Source: Pisaster brevispinus (taxonomy: Eukaryota > Echinodermata > Asteroidea > Forcipulatida > Asteriidae). From it: a stretch of DNA of 64,000 bases. Below the pieces are notes generated by a model. The model was not told the origin of the DNA and made no database searches. It was given only the letters and a program-made list of their open reading frames with translations. Position 1 is the stretch's first letter, and each line of letters opens with the position of its first letter. The stretch lies in contig JAMKCF010000056.1 of assembly GCA_023634235.1 (NCBI GenBank), positions 310,001-374,000 on the forward strand, in the 5' to 3' direction. Shown one piece after another: positions 59,101-64,000 of the stretch. The position numbers and the translations under genes are program-made.

Positions 59101-61300
59101 TAAGGCAGAGTCAGGTCAAAAATTCATCTCTCTAGCCCCCCTAGAACGGGAGTTATTCTCAATTTTACCTCAAATTTATTTTGGGCTATTACCCCGGCCG
59201 GCGAGACCTTGCTTCGCAGCCGGCCCCTGGAATTTTTGAATATCTCTTAGGGGTAGGCCTAACATCCAGGCCGCTCGGCTCGCCTACAGAATCGTCAGCA
59301 ACACCAAGTTCATGGCAGAGATAGCCCTGGAGACGGGCTTTCCAGTGGTATAAAACTTGGGCAGATCCGATGATGCCTTGAGGGTGAAATGACCGTCCTT
59401 ATTTTGTCTTTGTCTCTTTGACATCAAAAACGAGTTGAAGGTGTTTTGCGGGGGGTTCGTAGCGTCCCCACTTGCTGGTCTTTTCCGGTGTGAAACCTGC
59501 TCTCATCGGCCGTGAAAGTCTATTTTTCGGATGGAGGGATACCTAAGGCAGACGCAAGTCAAAAATTCATCTCTCTAGCCCCCCTAGAACGGGAGTTATT
59601 CTCAATTTTACCTCAAATTTCTTTTGGGCCATTACCCCGGCCGTCGAGACCTTGCTTCGCAGCCGGCCCCTGGAATTTTTCAATATCTCTTAGGGGTAGG
59701 CCTAACATCCAGGCCGCTCGCCTCGCCTACAGAATCGTCAGCAATCCCAAATTCATGGCAAAGATAGCCCTTGAGACGGGCTTTCCAGTGGTATAAAACT
59801 TGGGCAGATCCGATGATGCCTTGAGGGTGAAATGACCGTCCTTATTTTGTCTTTGTCTCTTTGACATCAAAAACGAGTTGAAGGTGTTTTGCGGGGGGTT
59901 TGTAGCGTCCCCGCTTTCTGGTCTTTTCCGGTGTGAAACCTGCTCTCATCGGCCGTGAAAGTCTATTTTTCGGATGGAGGGATACCTAAGGCAGAGTCAG
60001 GTCAAAAATTCATCTCTCTAGCCCCCCTAGAACGGGAGTTATTCTCAATTTTACCTCAAATTTCTTTTGGGCCATTACCCCGGCCGTCGAGACCTTGCTT
60101 CGCAGCCGGCCCCTGGAATTTTTCAATATCTGTTAGGGGTAGGCCTAACATCCAGGCCGCTCGCCTCGCTTACAGAATCGTCAGCAACCCCAAATTCATG
60201 GCAAAGATAGCCCTTGAGACGGGCTTTCCAGTGGTATAAAACTTGTGCAAATCCGATAATGCCTTGGTGGTGAAATGACAATCCTTATTTTGTCTTTGTC
60301 TCTTTGACAGCAAAAACGAGTTGAAGGTGTTTTGCGGGGGGTTTGTAGCGTCCCCGCTTTCTGGTCTTTTCCGGTGTGAAACCTGCTCTCATCGGCCGTG
60401 AAAGTCTATTTTTCGGATGCAAGGATACCTAAGGCAGAGTCAGGTCAAAAATTCATCTCTCTAGCCCCCCTAGAACGGGAGTTATTCTCAATTTTACCTC
60501 AAATTTCTTTTGGGCCATTACCCCGGCCGTCGAGACCTTGCTTCGCAGCCGGCCCCTGGAATTGTTGAATATCTCTTAGGGGTAGGCCTTACATCCAGGC
60601 CGCTCGGCTCGCCTACAGAATCGTCAGCAACCCCAAGTTCATGGCAGAGATAGCCCTTGAGACGGGCTTTCCAGTGGTATAAAACTTGTGCAAATCCGAT
60701 AATGCCTTGGTGGTGAAATGACAATCCTTATTTTGTCTTTGTCTCTTTGACAGCAAAAACGAGTTGAAGGTGTTTTGCGGGGGTTTCTAGCGTCCCCGCT
60801 TTCTGGTCTTTTCCGGTGTGAAACTTTTGTCATCGGCCGTGAAAGTCTATTTTTCGGATGGAGGGATACCTAAGGCAGAGTCAGGTCAAAAATTCATCTC
60901 TCTAGCCCCCCTAGAACGGGAGTTATTCTCAATTTTACCTCAAATTTATTTTGGGCTATTACCCCGGCCGGCGAGACCTTGCTTCGCAGCCGGCCCCTGG
61001 AATTTTTGAATATCTCTTAGGGGTAGGCCTAACATCCAGGCCGCTCGGCTCGCCTACAGAATCGTCAGCAACACCAAGTTCATGGCAGAGATAGCCCTGG
61101 AGACGGGCTTTCCAGTGGTATAAAACTTGGGCAGATCCGATGATGCCTTGAGGGTGAAATGACCGTCCTTATTTTGTCTTTGTCTCTTTGACATCAAAAA
61201 CGAGTTGAAGGTGTTTTGCGGGGGGTTCGTAGCGTCCCCACTTGCTGGTCTTTTCCGGTGTGAAACCTGCTCTCATCGGCCGTGAAAGTCTATTTTTCGG
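55100..61300. repeat. Satellite B seven-monomer (3,098 bp) and four-monomer (1,770 bp) duplications
   Basis: The segment from about 55100 recurs at +3,098 bp. GTGAAACTTTTGTC is at 55952 and 59050, and the GACGCAAGTC monomers start at 56414 and 59512. Part of the second copy then recurs at +1,770 bp (59050 to 60820, 59512 to 61282, 59955 to 61725). The variant ATATCTGTTAGGGG appears at 60127 and 61897 but not in the older counterpart near 57030, so the 3,098-bp duplication came before the 1,770-bp one. Confidence 0.8.
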
Positions 61301-64000
61301 ATGGAGGGATACCTAAGGCAGACGCAAGTCAAAAATTCATCTCTCTAGCCCCCCTAGAACGGGAGTTATTCTCAATTTTACCTCAAATTTCTTTTGGGCC
61401 ATTACCCCGGCCGTCGAGACCTTGCTTCGCAGCCGGCCCCTGGAATTTTTCAATATCTCTTAGGGGTAGGCCTAACATCCAGGCCGCTCGCCTCGCCTAC
61501 AGAATCGTCAGCAATCCCAAATTCATGGCAAAGATAGCCCTTGAGACGGGCTTTCCAGTGGTATAAAACTTGGGCAGATCCGATGATGCCTTGAGGGTGA
61601 AATGACCGTCCTTATTTTGTCTTTGTCTCTTTGACATCAAAAACGAGTTGAAGGTGTTTTGCGGGGGGTTTGTAGCGTCCCCGCTTTCTGGTCTTTTCCG
61701 GTGTGAAACCTGCTCTCATCGGCCGTGAAAGTCTATTTTTCGGATGGAGGGATACCTAAGGCAGAGTCAGGTCAAAAATTCATCTCTCTAGCCCCCCTAG
61801 AACGGGAGTTATTCTCAATTTTACCTCAAATTTCTTTTGGGCCATTACCCCGGCCGTCGAGACCTTGCTTCGCAGCCGGCCCCTGGAATTTTTCAATATC
61901 TGTTAGGGGTAGGCCTAACATCCAGGCCGCTCGCCTCGCTTACAGAATCGTCAGCAACCCCAAATTCATGGCAAAGATAGCCCTTGAGACGGGCTTTCCA
62001 GTGGTATAAAACTTGTGCAAATCCGATAATGCCTTGGTGGTGAAATGACAATCCTTATTTTGTCTTTGTCTCTTTGACAGCAAAAACGAGTTGAAGGTGT
62101 TTTGCGGGGGGTTTGTAGCGTCCCCGCTTTCTGGTCTTTTCCGGTGTGAAACCTGCTCTCATCGGCCGTGAAAGTCTATTTTTCGGATGCAAGGATACCT
62201 AAGGCAGAGTCAGGTCAAAAATTCATCTCTCTAGCCCCCCTAGAACGGGAGTTATTCTCAATTTTACCTCAAATTTCTTTTGGGCCATTACCCCGGCCGT
62301 CGAGACCTTGCTTCGCAGCCGGCCCCTGGAATTTTTCAATATCTGTTAGGGGTAGGCCTAACATCCAGGCCGCTCGCCTCGCTTACAGAATCGTCAGCAA
62401 CCCCAAATTCATGGCAAAGATAGCCCTTGAGACGGGCTTTCCAGTGGTATAAAACTTGTGCAAATCCGATAATGCCTTGGTGGTGAAATGACAATCCTTA
62501 TTTTGTCTTTGTCTCTTTGACAGCAAAAACGAGTTGAAGGTGTTTTGCGGGGGGTTTGTAGCGTCCCCGCTTTCTGGTCTTTTCCGGTGTGAAACCTGCC
62601 GTCATCGGCCGTGAAAGTCTTTTTTTCGGATGCAAGGATACCTAAGGCAGAGTCAGGTCAAAAATTCATCTCTCTAGCCCCCCTAGAACGGGAGTTATTC
62701 TCAATTTTACCTCAAATTTCTTTTGGGCTTTTACCCCGGCCGGCGAGACCTTGCTTCGCAGCCGGCCCCTGGAATTTTTGAATATCTCTTAGGGGTAGGC
62801 CTAACATCCAGGCCGCTCGCCTCGCTTACAGAATCGTCAGCAACCCCAAATTCATGGCAAAGATAGCCCTTGAGACGGGCTTTCCAGTGGTATAAAACTT
62901 GTGCAAATCCGATAATGCCTTGGTGGTGAAATGACAATCCTTACTTTGTCTTTGTCTCTTTGACAGCAAAAACGAGTTGAAGGTGTTTTGCGGGGGGTTT
63001 GTAGCGTCCCCGCTTTCTGGTCTTTTCCGGTGTGAAACCTGCCGTCATCGGCCGTGAAAGTCTTTTTTCGGATGCAAGGATACCTAAGGCAGAGTCAGGT
63101 CAAAAATTCATCTCTCTAGCCCCCCTAGAACGGGAGTTATTCTCAATTTTACCTCAAATTTATTTTGGGCCATTACCCCGGCCGGCGAGACCTTGCTTCG
63201 CAGCCGGCCCCTGGAATTTTTGAATATCTCTTAGGGGAAGGCCTAACATCCAGGCCGCTCGGCTCGCCTACAGAATCGTCAGCAACTCCAAGTTCATGGC
63301 AGAGATAGCCCTTGAGACGGGCTTTCCAGTGGTATAAAACTTGGGCAGATCCGATGATGCCTTGAGGGTGAAATGACCGTCCTTATTTTGTCTTTGTCTC
63401 TTTGACATCAAAAACGAGTTGAAGGTGTTTTGCGGGGGGTTTGTAGCGTCCCAACTTGCTGGTCTTTTTCGGTGTGAAACCTGCTCTCATCGGCCGTGAA
63501 AGTCTATTTTTCGGATGGAGGGATACCTAAGGCAGAGTCAGGTCAAAAATTCATCTTTCTAGCCCCCCTAGAACGGGAGTTATTCTCAATTTTACCTAAA
63601 ACTTATTTTGGGCCATTACCCCGGCCCTCGAGACCTTGCTTCGCAGCCGGCCCCTGGAATTTTTAATATCTCTTAGGGGTAGGCCTAACATCCAGGCCGC
63701 TCGCCTCGCTTACAGAATCGTCAGCAACCCCAAATTCATGGCAAAGATAGCCCTTGAGACGGGCTTTCCAGTGGTATAAAACTTGTGCAAATCCGATAAT
63801 GCCTTGGTGGTGAAATGACAATCCTTACTTTGTCTTTGTCTCTTTGACAGCAAAAACGAGTTGAAGGTGTTTTGCGGGGGGTTTGTAGCGTCCCCGCTTT
63901 CTGGTCTTTTCCGGTGTGAAACCTGCCGTCATCGGCCGTGAAAGTCTTTTTTCGGATGCAAGGATACCTAAGGCAGAGTCAGGTCAAAAATTCATCTCTC
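57300..64000. repeat. Satellite B block repeated at 5,311 bp, and window end
   Basis: Rare variants near 57300-58200 recur 5,311 bp later: CTTACTTTGTC at 57630 and 62941, GAAAGTCTTTTTTCGG without the usual extra T's at 57744 and 63055, and GGTCTTTTTCGGTG at 58151 and 63462. The offset is 12 monomers. The array is still in full register at the last base, so its right end is outside the window. Confidence 0.8.

Larger units (their letters stand above)
12746..64000. repeat. Satellite B: 443-bp tandem array, over 51 kb, open to the right
   Basis: All monomers lie head to tail with a basic period of 442-444 bp. For example, GTGAAAGTCTATTTTTCGG recurs at 19342, 19785 and 20228. About 116-118 monomers are present and the array continues past the window end. 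The monomer carries several perfect short inverted repeats and an intron-acceptor-like tract, described under the reference monomer. The period is not a multiple of three, so frames cannot run through. Monomers are grouped into higher-order duplications of several sizes, annotated separately. Boundaries of those blocks are approximate because they were read by eye. Confidence 0.97.

Noticed and set aside
14053..63223. Numerous 62-108 codon frames in satellite B on both strands
   Set aside because: They are repeated per 443-bp monomer with frames broken at each boundary, and are shared and overlapping on both strands. They are better explained as by-products of tandem duplication than as genes.
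6236..64000. CRISPR array
   Set aside because: The repeats are 314-bp and 443-bp monomers abutting each other with no unique spacers, in a eukaryotic context with introns. No cas-like genes are present.
12746..64000. Hammerhead ribozyme in the satellites
   Set aside because: CTGAAGA occurs on the minus strand of satellite A and CTGACGA on the minus strand of satellite B. Neither is followed by a pairing stem II and GAAA in the right place.
6236..64000. CENP-B-like box in the satellites
   Set aside because: No stretch in either monomer, on either strand, fits TTCG, four bases, A, two bases, CGGG. This does not exclude a centromeric role, since most animals lack the box.
12746..64000. Telomere-type repeats, because each satellite B monomer contains TTAGGGG
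   Set aside because: The motif occurs once per 443 bp inside a small dyad and is never in tandem.

Overview
The window looks like nuclear DNA of an animal. It has spliceosomal exon/intron structure, several unrelated minisatellites, and two long satellite arrays that fill about 90% of the sequence. Nothing bacterial is seen: no operons, no long ORFs, no rRNA or tRNA genes. The repeat-rich texture would fit a marine invertebrate such as a cnidarian, but that is only an inference.

Left flank (1-6235). The one gene I recognise is the 5' end of the nuclear cap-binding complex large subunit (NCBP1/CBP80) on the + strand. Exon 1 (2093-2129) starts MSRRRR and ends at a GT donor. Exon 2 (2732-2823) lies between AG and GT signals, joins in frame and ends in ERLESLIARVGEK, close to the N-terminus of animal NCBP1. 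No later NCBP1 exon was found in the window. The gene start is crowded with repeats: a 15-bp near-palindromic minisatellite (1117-1589), a 129-bp fold-back element ending about 50 bp before the start codon (1915-2043), a 32-bp minisatellite with a terminal hairpin in intron 1 (2321-2508), a retroelement-like stem-loop tail (2519-2639), and a 31-bp minisatellite that begins 8 bp after the exon 2 donor (2832-3332). A weaker candidate promoter plus first coding exon of an unrecognised gene lies at 5684-5891.

Satellite A (about 6236-12745) is a head-to-tail array of a 314-bp monomer, about 21 copies. The left-edge copies are decayed, the interior copies are very similar, and there is a local three-monomer higher-order repeat of about 942 bp.

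Satellite B (12746 to the window end, open to the right) is a head-to-tail array of a 443-bp monomer, roughly 116-118 copies. It joins satellite A directly. Its left edge mixes full-length monomers with four short ones of 209-210 bp. Further in, it is built from successive, differently sized higher-order duplications: about 1.33 kb (3 monomers), 4,873 bp (11 monomers, two copies), 3,985 bp (9 monomers, two full copies plus a partial third), about 2.2 kb (5 monomers, at two places), 3,098 bp (7), 1,770 bp (4) and a 5,311-bp offset (12). Two linked sequence classes and their mosaics show repeated exchange between monomers. No satellite ORF is credible as a gene. The main interest is the layered amplification history of the array and its position beside, or inside an intron of, an essential RNA-processing gene.
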